DNA of 14,453 nucleotides from an uncultured Desulfovibrio sp. (GCA_945871415.1 CAMBWG010000016.1:1-14453); one strand, 5' to 3'; counted from the stretch's first letter, positions 6,669 through 14,189 are shown. The notes: generated by a model from the letters alone, not told the origin. Numbers and translations: made by a program.

Positions 6669-7547
6669 TCAGCGTCTGCCGCCATGTTGCAGGCGATCCC
6701 GCAGAATGATGGCGGCGAGGTTGATGCCGAGCACCAGTACGATGAGGACAAGCCCTGTGCCGTATTGCAGCGGACGGGTCTTTTCTATTTCCGTACCGGC
6801 AGTTGCCAGCACGTACATATGGTAGGGCAGAGACATGACCGGACTCAGCAGGGAGTCGGGCAGTTTGGGCGTAAAGAAGACGGCGGCCGTGAACATGATG
6901 GCCGCCGTCTCTCCGGCGGCGCGGGCCACGGCAAGAATGGCCCCCGTCAGCATGCCGGGCAGGGCGCAGGGCAGCACCACGCGGGCAATGGTCTGCGATT
7001 TGGATGCCCCCAGTCCGAGAGAGGCTTCGCGGTAGGCATCCGGCACGGAACGAAGCGCCTCTTCCGCCGTGCTGATGATGACGGGCAGGGTCAGTACCGC
7101 CAGCGTGAGAATGCCGGAAAGCAGCGAGACGCCGAGCCCGCAGAAGGTGACGAAGAAGGACAGGCCGAAAAGACCGAAGATGACCGACGGCACGCCCGCA
7201 AGATTGTTGACGCCCAGACGGACCCAGGAGGCAAAACGGCTGCGTCCGGCGTATTCGTGCAGATAGATGGCGGAGCCCACACCCAGCGGGAAGGAGAGGC
7301 AGAGGGAGCCCAGGGCCAGCAGGGCCGTGCCGATGATGCAGGGGAATATGCCGCCCTCGGTCATCATGTTGCGGGGCGGCTCTGTCAGAAAGTTCCAGGA
7401 GAGCGCGGGCAGCCCCTGCGCCACGAGAAAAATGCAGATGCCGATCAGGGCCAGAACATTGACGGCGGCCGTTGCCCGCAGCAGCCCGAACATGAGGCCC
7501 TGTACAAGAAGACGGCGCGCGGGAGACGTTTCCATGGATGCGTGCAT
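6669..7547 (-). CDS. pstA: Phosphate ABC transporter permease PstA
   Basis: A 292-residue inner-membrane subunit of the high-affinity phosphate importer; it pairs with PstC to form the channel driven by PstB. About six hydrophobic segments are visible. The permease coupling (EAA) loop around residue 173 reads REASLGLGASKSQT and ends in LPCALPGM, as in PstA, and contacts the ATPase. ATG at 7547 is chosen because AAAGG lies about eight bases upstream. A TTG at 7562 would add five residues and falls inside that ribosome-binding region; ATG at 7535 is also possible. It is the last gene of the leftward pstSCA unit, 36 bp from pstC, and is followed by a strong terminator. Confidence 0.94.
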   Translation of the reverse strand: MHASMETSPARRLLVQGLMFGLLRATAAVNVLALIGICIFLVAQGLPALSWNFLTEPPRNMMTEGGIFPCIIGTALLALGSLCLSFPLGVGSAIYLHEYAGRSRFASWVRLGVNNLAGVPSVIFGLFGLSFFVTFCGLGVSLLSGILTLAVLTLPVIISTAEEALRSVPDAYREASLGLGASKSQTIARVVLPCALPGMLTGAILAVARAAGETAAIMFTAAVFFTPKLPDSLLSPVMSLPYHMYVLATAGTEIEKTRPLQYGTGLVLIVLVLGINLAAIILRDRLQHGGRR

Positions 7548-7557
7548 GCGATTGCCT

Positions 7558-7583
7558 TTCAAGAAATCCGTTCAAGAAATCCG
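7558..7583. repeat. Exact 13-bp tandem duplication in the pstC-pstA spacer
   Basis: TTCAAGAAATCCG occurs twice back to back (7558-7570 and 7571-7583). It begins exactly after the pstC stop codon (minus TAA, 7584-7586) and reaches the edge of the pstA ribosome-binding site. It makes up most of the intercistronic gap. A replication-slippage duplication is the simplest explanation. Confidence 0.95.
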
Positions 7584-8468
7584 TTACAGCCCGGAAGAGC
7601 CTGCCATGCGGTGTTTTTCCGCGATGCGGGAAGCCACGACGTTGAATGCCAGCGTCAGCAGAAAGAGAACGATGCCGATGGCGAAGAGGGCATGATAATG
7701 CTCGCTGCGGAAGGGGGTTTCCGCCATTTCCGCCGCGATGGACGCGGGCATGGGGCGCACCGGATCAAGCAGGGATTCCGGCAGCATGGCCGCGCCGCCC
7801 GCGACCATGAGCACGACCATGGTTTCTCCGATGGCGCGCGACATGCCGAGCATGACGGCTGTGCCGATACCGGAGAGGGCGGCAGGCACGACGACGCGGT
7901 AAATGGTCTGCCAGCGCGTGGCCCCGAGTGCCAGAGAGGCCTCGCGCAGGGAGCGGGGAACGGCATGGAGCGCGTCTTCAGAGACGGAGCAGATGGTCGG
8001 CACGCTCATGATGGCCAGAACAAGGGATGCGTTGAGCAGGTTCAGACCGGAAGCCGCCCCCAGATAGTCCTGTAAAAAGGGAGCGACCACGACCATGCCG
8101 AGAAAGCCGAGAACCACGGAAGGCAGGGCCGCCAGCAGTTCCACAAAGGGCTTGATGATGCGGCGCGCCGCCGGGGGTTCAAGCTCGTTGAGATACACGT
8201 CGGTCATGACGCCCAGAGGGACGGCCAGCAGGGAAGAAAGCGCCGTTACGGCCAGCGAGGCGACAAGCAGCGGGAAAATGCCGAACAGGCCGGGATCTTC
8301 GGTGGGGTACCACAGCATGCCGCCCAGAAAATCCAGCGGGGAATGCGTGCTGAACAGGGGCAGGCCTTCCAGAAAGAGAAAAATGACAATGCCTGCCAGC
8401 GCCAGCAGGGAACTGCCGGCCACGGCTGCCAGCAGGTAGCGGATACAGTCTTCTTTGCCCAATCGCAT
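7584..8468 (-). CDS. pstC: Phosphate ABC transporter permease PstC
   Basis: A 294-residue inner-membrane permease subunit, partner of PstA. Hydrophobic segments start at about 12-34 and 61-86, with further helices to the C-terminus, about six in all. The family segments KPFVELLAALPSVVLGFLG (106-124) and the EAA loop REASLALGATRWQT (175-188) followed by VVPAALSGI are both clear. SRAIGETM (210-217) is typical of Pst permeases. The ATG is preceded by AAGGA (plus 8476-8480) seven bases upstream. A long 263-bp gap separates it from pstS; the gap holds a copy of the dispersed repeat and a hairpin, so PstS and the permeases may be made in different amounts from one transcript. Confidence 0.95.
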   Translation of the reverse strand: MRLGKEDCIRYLLAAVAGSSLLALAGIVIFLFLEGLPLFSTHSPLDFLGGMLWYPTEDPGLFGIFPLLVASLAVTALSSLLAVPLGVMTDVYLNELEPPAARRIIKPFVELLAALPSVVLGFLGMVVVAPFLQDYLGAASGLNLLNASLVLAIMSVPTICSVSEDALHAVPRSLREASLALGATRWQTIYRVVVPAALSGIGTAVMLGMSRAIGETMVVLMVAGGAAMLPESLLDPVRPMPASIAAEMAETPFRSEHYHALFAIGIVLFLLTLAFNVVASRIAEKHRMAGSSGL

Positions 8469-8576
8469 GCGGCTGTCCTTAAATGGGAAATTGGTGAGGG
8501 AGGCGAATCAATGCAGACAGGGGGCGGCACGGCGGAGCTGCCCTTTCGGGAGGGAGCCCGCCTGTAACGACAGGCG

Positions 8577-8670
8577 TAGAGCATTCTGGCCTGTCGTTTC
8601 GCTCACTTTGGGCCGGGCGGCGCTTGTGCCGCCGCCTCGCGTTTTTCCTTTTTCAATGGCAAAACGCTTA
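8577..8670 (-). repeat. Copy D of the dispersed TAGAGC repeat family, inside the pstS-pstC gap
   Basis: The element runs from TAGAGC (8577-8582) to GCTTA (8666-8670), with TA at each outer edge. On the minus strand it shares exact blocks with copy A in the same order: the core GCGAGGCGGCGGCACA (plus 8625-8640), GCGCCGCCCGGCCC (8610-8623) and CGAAACGACAGGCC (8588-8601). It lacks about 30 bp present in A just before and after the last block. An inner GGCGGC/GCCGCC pair can form a hairpin. The neighbouring stretch 8469-8576 shows no gene or clear signal beyond the pstC ribosome-binding site. Confidence 0.85.
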
Positions 8671-8687
8671 ATTGCGGGGAATGGGGC

Positions 8688-8714
8688 GCGGGGGAAAGCA
8701 GCGCCTTCCCCCGC
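8688..8714 (-). promoter_or_regulatory. Hairpin just after pstS
   Basis: GCGGGGGAA (8688-8696) and its complement TTCCCCCGC (8706-8714) form a perfect 9-bp stem with a nine-base loop, 17 bp after the pstS stop. No T-tract follows on the minus strand. It is likely a partial terminator or a 3'-protecting structure that favours pstS mRNA over pstCA (inference). Confidence 0.6.
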
Positions 8715-8731
8715 AGCGTGTCCGTCCTTAC

Positions 8732-9547
8732 TTACCTGGCAAGCGGTACGAAGCCCACTTCGCGGACGTCCTTCTGCCCCTTGTCCTGGGCAAGCAGATA
8801 GTCCACAAAGAGCTTGGCGTCACCGGCGGGAGCGCCGTTGGTGAAGATGTAGAGTTCGCGGGCAATGGGCCACTGACGGGACAGCGCCGTGTCGGCGGAG
8901 GCCTTGACGCCGTTGACGCTCAGGCCCTTGACGGTGCTGTTGAGGTAGCCGAGACCAAGATAGCCGATGGCGTTGCGGTTCTTGGCGACGGCCTGGGACA
9001 CGGCCCCGTTGGAAGCCTGCATGAGGGCGGCGGGGGTGACGCGGGTCTTCTTCATGATCAGTTCGTGCCAGCTTTCAAAGGTGCCGGAGGAGGTGTCGCG
9101 GGAGATGACAACAATCTTGGCGTCCACGCCGCCCAGATCCTTCCAGTTCCTGATCTTGCCGGCGTAGATGTCGGCAAGCTGCTGCACGGTGAGGTTGCCG
9201 ACCTTGTTGTCGGGATGCACAACGGGAACGATGGCGTCCACGGCAATGGCGGTGCGCTGCGGGGCCACGCCGTTCTTTTCGGCGGCGGTCTTTTCCTTGC
9301 TCTGAATGTCACGGCTGCTCATGGCGATGTCGCACTGCTTTTCGATCAGCGCCTTGATGCCGTTGCCGGAACCGCCGCCGGAGATGCTCAGATGCACGGA
9401 GGGATGCGAAGCCATGAAGGCTTCGCCGGCTTTCTGCACGACGGGCAGCACCGTGGTGGAACCGTTGATGGTCAGGTCGCCGGCGGCGACAGGGGCGGCC
9501 AGACTGACGGCCGTTACGGCGGCGGCACACAGCAGAGCGAATTTCAT
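8732..9547 (-). CDS. pstS: Periplasmic phosphate-binding protein PstS
   Basis: A 271-residue periplasmic protein that captures inorganic phosphate and delivers it to PstCA. A signal peptide covers about residues 1-22 (hydrophobic run then PVAAG). There is no lipobox cysteine, so it should be soluble. Binding-site motifs are INGSTTVLPV (27-36), ISGGGSGNGI (55-64), DIAMSSRDI (73-81) and SRDTSSGTFESW (149-160); the last is the family's main phosphate-contacting loop. The ATG has AAGGAG (plus 9554-9559) six bases upstream. It is the first gene of the leftward pst unit, 274 bp from the divergent phoB, with a Pho box and a -10-like TAATAA upstream, so it should be induced when phosphate is scarce. 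Length and motifs are complete. Confidence 0.96.
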   Translation of the reverse strand: MKFALLCAAAVTAVSLAAPVAAGDLTINGSTTVLPVVQKAGEAFMASHPSVHLSISGGGSGNGIKALIEKQCDIAMSSRDIQSKEKTAAEKNGVAPQRTAIAVDAIVPVVHPDNKVGNLTVQQLADIYAGKIRNWKDLGGVDAKIVVISRDTSSGTFESWHELIMKKTRVTPAALMQASNGAVSQAVAKNRNAIGYLGLGYLNSTVKGLSVNGVKASADTALSRQWPIARELYIFTNGAPAGDAKLFVDYLLAQDKGQKDVREVGFVPLAR

Positions 9548-9607
9548 GGTAAACTCCTTATGTAAGGAAAAGTGTTGTCGAGAGGGGAAATTCCTTTCGC
9601 GAATCCC

Positions 9608-9639
9608 TTATTACGGCGCGATGTGACGGTTGTGTGACG
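9608..9639 (-). promoter_or_regulatory. Pho box and -10 element of the pstSCA promoter
   Basis: On the minus strand CGTCACA occurs twice with a four-base spacer (plus 9633-9639 and 9622-9628). This is the 7+4 direct-repeat layout of PhoB sites and resembles the CTGTCAC half-site. Eight bases downstream is TAATAA (plus 9608-9613) as a likely -10 element, and no -35 is apparent, as usual for PhoB-activated promoters. The leader to the pstS ATG would be about 55 bases. Confidence 0.75.
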
Positions 9640-9738
9640 GCAGAAAGAAAAGACGACGACATCCGGCCGCGCTGTCATTCCTGTATATTTTCCCGCAGGT
9701 TGCGCTGTAGAGCCTTGATTTTACGGCCCGGGCGGGGC

Positions 9739-9767
9739 TTGTCACGCTATTGTCACATTTTCGTCCC
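9739..9767 (+). promoter_or_regulatory. Pho box upstream of phoB
   Basis: TTGTCAC occurs twice (9739-9745 and 9750-9756) with a four-base spacer, followed at the same 11-bp period by a weaker TCGTCCC (9761-9767). This faces phoB, whose ATG is 54 bp further on, and suggests positive autoregulation of phoBR-pstB-phoU. A good -10 element is not evident downstream. An isolated CTGTCAT half-site lies at 9672-9678 with TATATT at 9684-9689 nearby. Confidence 0.7.
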
Positions 9768-9821
9768 GCGCATGTCGCTCGGAAAGGATGAAGTGTGCCT
9801 GTCCCGAAGAGGAAAGAGGTC

Positions 9822-10502
9822 ATGGACAAGAAGAAGATTCTCATTGTGGAAGATGAAGCCGATATCCGCGAGCTGCTGCGCTACCATCTGGAGCGGGAAG
9901 GCTTTGACGTGCTGGAAGCCGGGGACGGCCCCGCCGGGCTGGCGCTGGCCCGAACGGAGCAGCCGGCGCTTATGCTGCTGGATGTGATGCTTCCGGGCAT
10001 GGACGGTTTTGACGTGCTGCGCGGTCTGGCCACGGAGAACGGCCCGCTGGTGCCGGTGCTGCTGTTGACGGCGCGCGGCGAGGAAGTGGATCGCGTGGTG
10101 GGCCTGACGCTGGGAGCCGATGATTATGTGGTGAAGCCGTTCAGCGTGCGGGAGCTGATGTTGCGCGTCAAGGCCATTCTGCGGCGGCAGGAGCGTGCCA
10201 GAAGCGGCACGGTGCTGCGTCATCACGGTATTGCGCTGGATGCGGAACGCCATCGCGCCACCGTCAACGGCGAAAGTCTGGCCCTGACGGCTACGGAGTT
10301 CCGCCTGCTGGAAGATTTGCTGCGTCACAGCGGCGCGGTGCGCACGCGCGAACAGCTGTTGAATACCGTCTGGGGCTATTCCTTCGAGGGCTACGCCCGT
10401 ACCGTGGACACGCATGTGCGCCGCCTGCGCGCCAAACTGGGGGCGGCGGCGGACGTGGTCGAGACGGTCCGCGGCGTGGGCTATCGGTTAAAGGAAGACT
10501 AG
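9822..10502 (+). CDS. phoB: Phosphate-regulon response regulator PhoB (OmpR family)
   Basis: A 226-residue DNA-binding response regulator that, when phosphorylated by PhoR, activates phosphate-starvation genes through Pho boxes. The receiver domain (about 4-116) has the acidic pair in VEDEAD, phospho-acceptor D54 (LLDVMLPGMDG), T83 and K105 (VVKPF). The OmpR/PhoB winged-helix domain (about 128-224) contains LTATEFRLLEDLL, RTREQLL, VDTHVRRLRAKLG and the final VRGVGYRL. ATG 9822 is chosen: AGAGGA (9808-9813) lies eight bases upstream and the receiver fold begins at once. A GTG at 9795 would add nine residues outside the fold. The TAG stop overlaps the first bases of repeat copy A. Assignment as PhoB rather than another OmpR regulator rests on phoR, pstB and phoU downstream and pstS divergent. 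Confidence 0.94.
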   Translation: MDKKKILIVEDEADIRELLRYHLEREGFDVLEAGDGPAGLALARTEQPALMLLDVMLPGMDGFDVLRGLATENGPLVPVLLLTARGEEVDRVVGLTLGADDYVVKPFSVRELMLRVKAILRRQERARSGTVLRHHGIALDAERHRATVNGESLALTATEFRLLEDLLRHSGAVRTREQLLNTVWGYSFEGYARTVDTHVRRLRAKLGAAADVVETVRGVGYRLKED

Positions 10503-10624
10503 AGCGTTTCAACTTTGGAAAAGGTGAAGCGCGAGGCGGCGGCACAGCGCCGCCCGGCCCGAAGTGAACGGAAAAGCCACGCTTTTTTCGCGAAACGACA
10601 GGCCGTATGGCCTGAAAGGCTCTA
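10500..10624 (+). repeat. Copy A, the longest copy of the dispersed TAGAGC repeat family, between phoB and phoR
   Basis: The element runs from TAGAGCGTTTCA (from 10500) to TGAAAGGCTCTA (to 10624). Its ends are imperfect inverted repeats (AGAGC then G or C then TTTCA) and each is bordered by TA. Inside, in order, are CTTTGGAAAAGG, the core GCGAGGCGGCGGCACA (10531-10546), GCGCCGCCCGGCCC (10547-10560), CGAAACGACAGGCC (10591-10604) and the palindrome GGCCGTATGGCC. The GGCGGC/GCCGCC pair around the core forms a hairpin. No credible gene lies inside. The phoB stop codon is formed at its left edge. Confidence 0.88.
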
Positions 10625-10687
10625 ATTTTACGGGTGCGCGGGGAGCGGCGTCCCCTGTGCGGCGCAGACAGAAAAACATCCGGGAGC

Positions 10688-10705
10688 GCCGGGCCGGAGC
10701 CCGGC
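10688..10705 (+). promoter_or_regulatory. Small hairpin upstream of the phoR ribosome-binding site
   Basis: GCCGGGC (10688-10694) and GCCCGGC (10699-10705) form a perfect 7-bp stem with a CGGA loop. It lies in the phoB-phoR gap, 17 bp before the phoR Shine-Dalgarno GGAGG (10722-10726). It has no T-tract. The role is unknown; it may influence the PhoB:PhoR ratio. Confidence 0.4.
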
Positions 10706-10731
10706 GGACGCCGACGACGGCGGAGGAAAAC

Positions 10732-12564
10732 ATGGTATACGGAAGAGGGCTGTCATTCCGGGCCCGCGTGTTCTGGGCGATTTTTCTTGTGGGCCTGCTG
10801 TCGGTCAGTCTGAGCCTGTTTTACGCCAGAATGCTGCTGGGAGAAAAGCAGATGAGCTCGGCGCAGGAGGAACTGCTGCGCGAATGCCGCATGGCTGCTT
10901 CCCTGTATGCGGCGCAGGCCGACGACGGCAAGGACGTGCATGCGCTGCTGCATCTGCTGGGCCATGCCAAGGCGCGTGTGTCGCTGGTGGACGCTTCCGG
11001 GACGGTTCGCGCCGAATCCAGCGCCAGCCTTGACGAGCGCACGCTGGACAATCACAACGACCGGCCGGAAATCATACAGGCCCGGGCGCAGGGGGACGGC
11101 TATGCCGTGCGGGAAAGCGGCAGTCTGAGCGAACCCTTCGCCTATGCGGCCCACCTGCTGCCCGACGGCTCCGTACTGCGCCTGGCCGTACCGCTGGCCG
11201 ATCTGCTGGACGACATAGACAGTCAGCTGAGCGTGCTTTCACGTCTGGCCGTGGCGGCGCTGCTGTTGTCGGCCGTGCTGGCCGTTCTGATATCCGGAGC
11301 CCTGCGGCGCTCGGTGGATCATATGGTCAACGCCGTGACGGCCATTGCCCGGGGCAACTTCCATCGCCGTCTGCGCAATGTGCCGGGTAAGGAGTTCGCC
11401 CCGCTGGCCGAGGCCGTCAACGCCATGGCCCACAATATCGAGGAGCAGATCGGCTATGCCGCGGATCAGGCCGCTCAGCTGGAAAGCGTGCTGACCATCA
11501 TGGGCGACGGCGTGCTGGTGCTGGACAGGCAGGGCAACGTACGGCGGGTCAATCGCGCGCTGGGGCGGGTTTTTCCCGAGGTCTCCCGGGCGCTGGGACA
11601 GCCGCTGATCAAGTGCATTCCCGTACCCTGTCTTCAGAATGCCGTGGAAACCCTGCTTTCTTCCTCCTCTTCCGATACGCAGGCGGTCATGCACCTGCCG
11701 CTGGAGCTGCCGTCCGGGCAAAACTTTTCCGTGCGTCTGGCGCGTGCCGACGACGTGGACGTGCGCGTGGGCGTGGTGGCCGTGTTCCACGACATTACCG
11801 AGCTTATGCGGCTGGAACGGGTACGCCGGGACTTTGTGGCCAATGTGTCCCACGAGCTGCGCACGCCGCTGACGGCCATACAGGGCTACGCGGAAACTCT
11901 GATGGAAGTGGAGGACGCCAGCCAGTGCCGTCATTTTGCGGAGATTATCCACAAGCACGGCAGTTATCTTTCCGCCATGATGAAGGATTTGCTGGCACTG
12001 GCGCGGCTTGAGAGCGAAGACGGCGTTCTGCAGCTTGCGCCGACGCCGGTGGAGGAAATCGTGACGCAGGCGCAGACCATCTGCTCCGAAGTCTGCTCCC
12101 GGCGCAAGGTCGGTCTTGCCGTGGACATTCCCGCCGGGCTGGAGGTTCTGGCCCATGACGAAAGTCTGGGTATGGTGTTCCGCAATATCTTTGAAAATGC
12201 CTGCCGTTTCTCTCCCGAAAACGGCACGGTGCGCGTAAGCGCCCGGCAGGAGGGCGCCATTGTCCTCTTCCGTGTGGTCGATGACGGGCCCGGCATTGCT
12301 CCTGAACATCTGGAACGTATTTTTGAACGCTTCTATCGCGTGGAAGCCCATCGCGGGCAGCAGAGCACGGGGCTGGGACTGGCCATCTGCAAACATGTGG
12401 TGGAGCGGCATGGCGGCCGCATCTGGGCGGAAAGCCCCGCGCAGGACGGCAGCACGGCCATTGTCTTTACCCTTGCGGCGGCGCATGGCGGGGACGAGGA
12501 CTCCTCCGCGCCGGTCGCGGAGAATCCCGGTCGCGCAGGCGACGCCGATGGAGTCGATGCATGA
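10732..12564 (+). CDS. phoR: Phosphate-regulon sensor histidine kinase PhoR
   Basis: A 610-residue inner-membrane kinase that phosphorylates PhoB under phosphate limitation. Domains in order: TM1 about 12-31; an extracytoplasmic sensor region about 35-168; TM2 about 172-189; HAMP about 190-241; a PAS domain about 247-362; HisKA with phospho-acceptor H374 ([19 protein letters not shown]); and HATPase with the N-box NIFENACRF (485-493), G1 DDGPGI (517-522), F-box IFERFYR and G2 [15 protein letters not shown] 10732 is chosen because GGAGG sits five bases upstream and TM1 follows. The in-frame GTG at 10564 would translate half of the repeat element. The large sensor loop is unlike E. coli PhoR, which has almost none, but resembles Gram-positive and many deltaproteobacterial PhoR proteins. 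The stop overlaps the pstB start by four bases. Confidence 0.94.
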   Translation: MVYGRGLSFRARVFWAIFLVGLLSVSLSLFYARMLLGEKQMSSAQEELLRECRMAASLYAAQADDGKDVHALLHLLGHAKARVSLVDASGTVRAESSASLDERTLDNHNDRPEIIQARAQGDGYAVRESGSLSEPFAYAAHLLPDGSVLRLAVPLADLLDDIDSQLSVLSRLAVAALLLSAVLAVLISGALRRSVDHMVNAVTAIARGNFHRRLRNVPGKEFAPLAEAVNAMAHNIEEQIGYAADQAAQLESVLTIMGDGVLVLDRQGNVRRVNRALGRVFPEVSRALGQPLIKCIPVPCLQNAVETLLSSSSSDTQAVMHLPLELPSGQNFSVRLARADDVDVRVGVVAVFHDITELMRLERVRRDFVANVSHELRTPLTAIQGYAETLMEVEDASQCRHFAEIIHKHGSYLSAMMKDLLALARLESEDGVLQLAPTPVEEIVTQAQTICSEVCSRRKVGLAVDIPAGLEVLAHDESLGMVFRNIFENACRFSPENGTVRVSARQEGAIVLFRVVDDGPGIAPEHLERIFERFYRVEAHRGQQSTGLGLAICKHVVERHGGRIWAESPAQDGSTAIVFTLAAAHGGDEDSSAPVAENPGRAGDADGVDA

Positions 12565-13316
12565 GCATTACAATGAAGGCGCAGGATGTGAGCGTTTTTT
12601 ACGGCGATCACAAAGCCCTGCACAATGTGAGTCTGTCCTTTGAAAGCGGCAAGGTAACGGCCCTCATCGGCCCGTCGGGCTGCGGCAAGTCAACCTTTCT
12701 GCGTTGTCTCAACCGCATGAACGACCTTGTTCCCAACGCCCGTGTGGAAGGGGTGATTGAGCTGGACGGCGAAAATATCAATGCCCCGACCGCCAATGTG
12801 GCCTCGCTGCGGCGTCGGGTGGGCATGGTGTTTCAGAAGCCCAACCCCTTTCCCAAGAGTATTTTTGAGAACGTGGCCTACGGGCTGCGCGTCAACGGCA
12901 TGAAGGACGAAAACGCCATTGCCGAGCGCGTGGAAGTCGCCCTGACCCGCGCGGCCCTGTTCAACGAGGTCAAGGACCGGCTTTATTCCTCGGCGCTGGG
13001 GCTTTCCGGCGGGCAGCAGCAGCGCCTGTGCATTGCCCGCGCTCTGGCCGTCGAGCCGGAAGTGCTGCTGATGGACGAACCCGCCAGCGCTCTCGACCCC
13101 ATAGCCACGCGCCATGTGGAAGAAAGCGTCATGGAACTGAAAAGCGGCCTGACCATCGTCATCGTGACGCACAGTATGCAGCAGGCCGCGCGCATCTCCG
13201 ATGAAACGGCCTTCTTTTATATGGGCAAACTCATTGAGCACGGCGAGACGGACGTTATCTTCACCCGTCCCGCCCAGAAGCAAACCGAAGATTACATCAC
13301 AGGCAGGTTCGGCTAA
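12561..13316 (+). CDS. pstB: Phosphate ABC transporter ATPase PstB
   Basis: A 251-residue ATPase that powers phosphate import through PstCA. All ABC motifs are intact: Walker [10 protein letters not shown] (37-45), Q-loop Q92 in [10 protein letters not shown] (the PNPFP run is a PstB hallmark), signature LSGGQQQR (148-155), Walker B VLLMDEP with D172/E173, D-loop SALDP and H-loop H204. The start is coupled to phoR through ATGA at 12561. An internal ATG at residue 5 exists, but no better ribosome-binding site supports it. pstB usually follows pstA; here it sits in the opposite-strand regulatory operon between phoR and phoU, so the importer is built from two divergent transcripts. Confidence 0.96.
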   Translation: MSITMKAQDVSVFYGDHKALHNVSLSFESGKVTALIGPSGCGKSTFLRCLNRMNDLVPNARVEGVIELDGENINAPTANVASLRRRVGMVFQKPNPFPKSIFENVAYGLRVNGMKDENAIAERVEVALTRAALFNEVKDRLYSSALGLSGGQQQRLCIARALAVEPEVLLMDEPASALDPIATRHVEESVMELKSGLTIVIVTHSMQQAARISDETAFFYMGKLIEHGETDVIFTRPAQKQTEDYITGRFG

Positions 13317-13999
13317 TGGAAAGCGTTTTTGAGGATTCTTCGCGGCAGATGCTGGCGACCCTGCGCACGCGTCTGCTTGTCATGTTCGCCCATGTGGGCA
13401 TCGCGCTGGACGAAAGCGGCAAGGCACTGGCGCAGGATGACGCCGCCCGCGCTCTGGCCGTGCAGGAAGGCGACGCCGTCATTGACGATCTGGAAAATGA
13501 AATAGACGAACTCTGTCTGCGGGTCATGGCGCGTCTGCAACCGGTGGCCGGAGATTTGCGCTTTGTCGTGGCCGCCCTGCGCATGGTCGTTGATCTGGAG
13601 CGCATCGGCGACGAGGCCGCCGCCATTGCCGAGCGCGTGTTCCTGCTGCACGAACTGCCCATCAACGAGGAAGACATGCGCCGTCTGCGGGAAATGTTCG
13701 CTCAGGCCCGCGCCGCCTACGCGCAGGCTTCCGACGCCTTCCGCGAGGAGGACGCCCAGGCGGCCCTCAATCTGCGCGCCGACGAAGACGATGCCCTGCA
13801 GGCGGAAGTGGCCCTGCTTCAGGCTCTGATGCCCATGCCGGGCGAGGACGGGAGAGTGTCCGGCGATCCGCGCGCGGCCATCCACGCCATGCTGATTGTC
13901 CGTTCTCTGACGCGTATCTGGCGGCGTTCCGCCAATATTGCGGAGCAGATCTACTTCATGCGTCACGGCGCCAGCCTCAAGCACGGCCGGGTAAAGTAG
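13316..13999 (+). CDS. phoU: Phosphate signalling regulator PhoU, with an atypical second metal-binding motif
   Basis: A 227-residue, all-helical cytoplasmic protein that links PstB to PhoR and shuts the regulon off when phosphate is plentiful. PhoU is normally two three-helix bundles, each with an E-R-x-x-D metal-binding motif. The first motif is present as DLERIGDEAAAIAE (93-106). In the second, the residues expected to read roughly LERIGDHATNIAE are LTRIWRRSANIAE (198-210): the NIAE tail is kept but the E, D and H ligands are replaced by T, R and R. The start overlaps the pstB stop (TAATG), so translation is coupled. A clear terminator follows. Family and context are firm; the effect of the altered site is unknown. 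Confidence 0.92.
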   Translation: MESVFEDSSRQMLATLRTRLLVMFAHVGIALDESGKALAQDDAARALAVQEGDAVIDDLENEIDELCLRVMARLQPVAGDLRFVVAALRMVVDLERIGDEAAAIAERVFLLHELPINEEDMRRLREMFAQARAAYAQASDAFREEDAQAALNLRADEDDALQAEVALLQALMPMPGEDGRVSGDPRAAIHAMLIVRSLTRIWRRSANIAEQIYFMRHGASLKHGRVK

Positions 14000-14041
14000 G
14001 GGGGCCAAAAACGCGCTCTGCTACAGGCAGGCGAAGACGGC

Positions 14042-14083
14042 AAAAAACGGCGATCGCATTCTTGCATGCGGTCGCCGTTTTTG
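14042..14083. terminator. Bidirectional rho-independent terminator between phoU and dsrB
   Basis: AACGGCGATCGCAT (14046-14059) pairs with ATGCGGTCGCCGTT (14066-14079), 14 bp with a single G-T wobble and a six-base loop. It is preceded by six As (14042-14047) and followed by five Ts (14078-14082). It can end phoBR-pstB-phoU rightward and dsrB leftward. Confidence 0.9.
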
Positions 14084-14087
14084 TGTG

Positions 14088-14120
14088 CCGTTGCTGCGGA
14101 AAGCGTTTTCCCGGCAACGG
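14088..14120. repeat. Interrupted inverted repeat in the phoU-dsrB spacer
   Basis: CCGTTGC (14088-14094) pairs with GCAACGG (14114-14120). Inside, GGAAA (14098-14102) pairs with TTTCC (14107-14111) around a four-base loop. There is no flanking T-tract. The role is unknown; it may be a 3' structure of the dsrB transcript. Confidence 0.5.
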
Positions 14121-14159
14121 CCGGGGTATGGCGGCAATGTCTGTGTGCGGTACGCTGAT

Positions 14160-14189
14160 GGGGGGCCGTACCTGACGGGGCGGCCCCCC
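14160..14189. repeat. GC-rich inverted repeat downstream of dsrB
   Basis: GGGGGGCCG (14160-14168) and CGGCCCCCC (14181-14189) are perfect complements around a 12-base spacer. It would form a strong hairpin in either transcript but lacks a T-run. The remaining bases 14000-14293 hold no gene that I can support. Confidence 0.55.

Noticed and set aside
7548..7562. TTG start for pstA
   Set aside because: The TTG lies in the ribosome-binding region that serves ATG 7547.
6612..8075. 487-codon plus-strand frame opposite pstA and pstC
   Set aside because: It is rich in Gly, His, Gln and Arg as antisense frames are, and crosses the terminator and two membrane-protein genes.
9709..9725. AGAGCCTT followed by GATTTTACGG in the pstS-phoB region as another repeat end
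   Set aside because: Only about eight bases match the family terminus, the following blocks are absent, and such a match can occur by chance.
9795..9821. GTG start nine codons upstream of phoB
   Set aside because: No ribosome-binding site before it, and the receiver domain begins directly after ATG 9822, which has AGAGGA upstream.
10564..10731. Longer phoR frame starting at GTG 10564
   Set aside because: It would translate half of the repeat element, has no good ribosome-binding site, and GGAGG lies at the right distance before ATG 10732.
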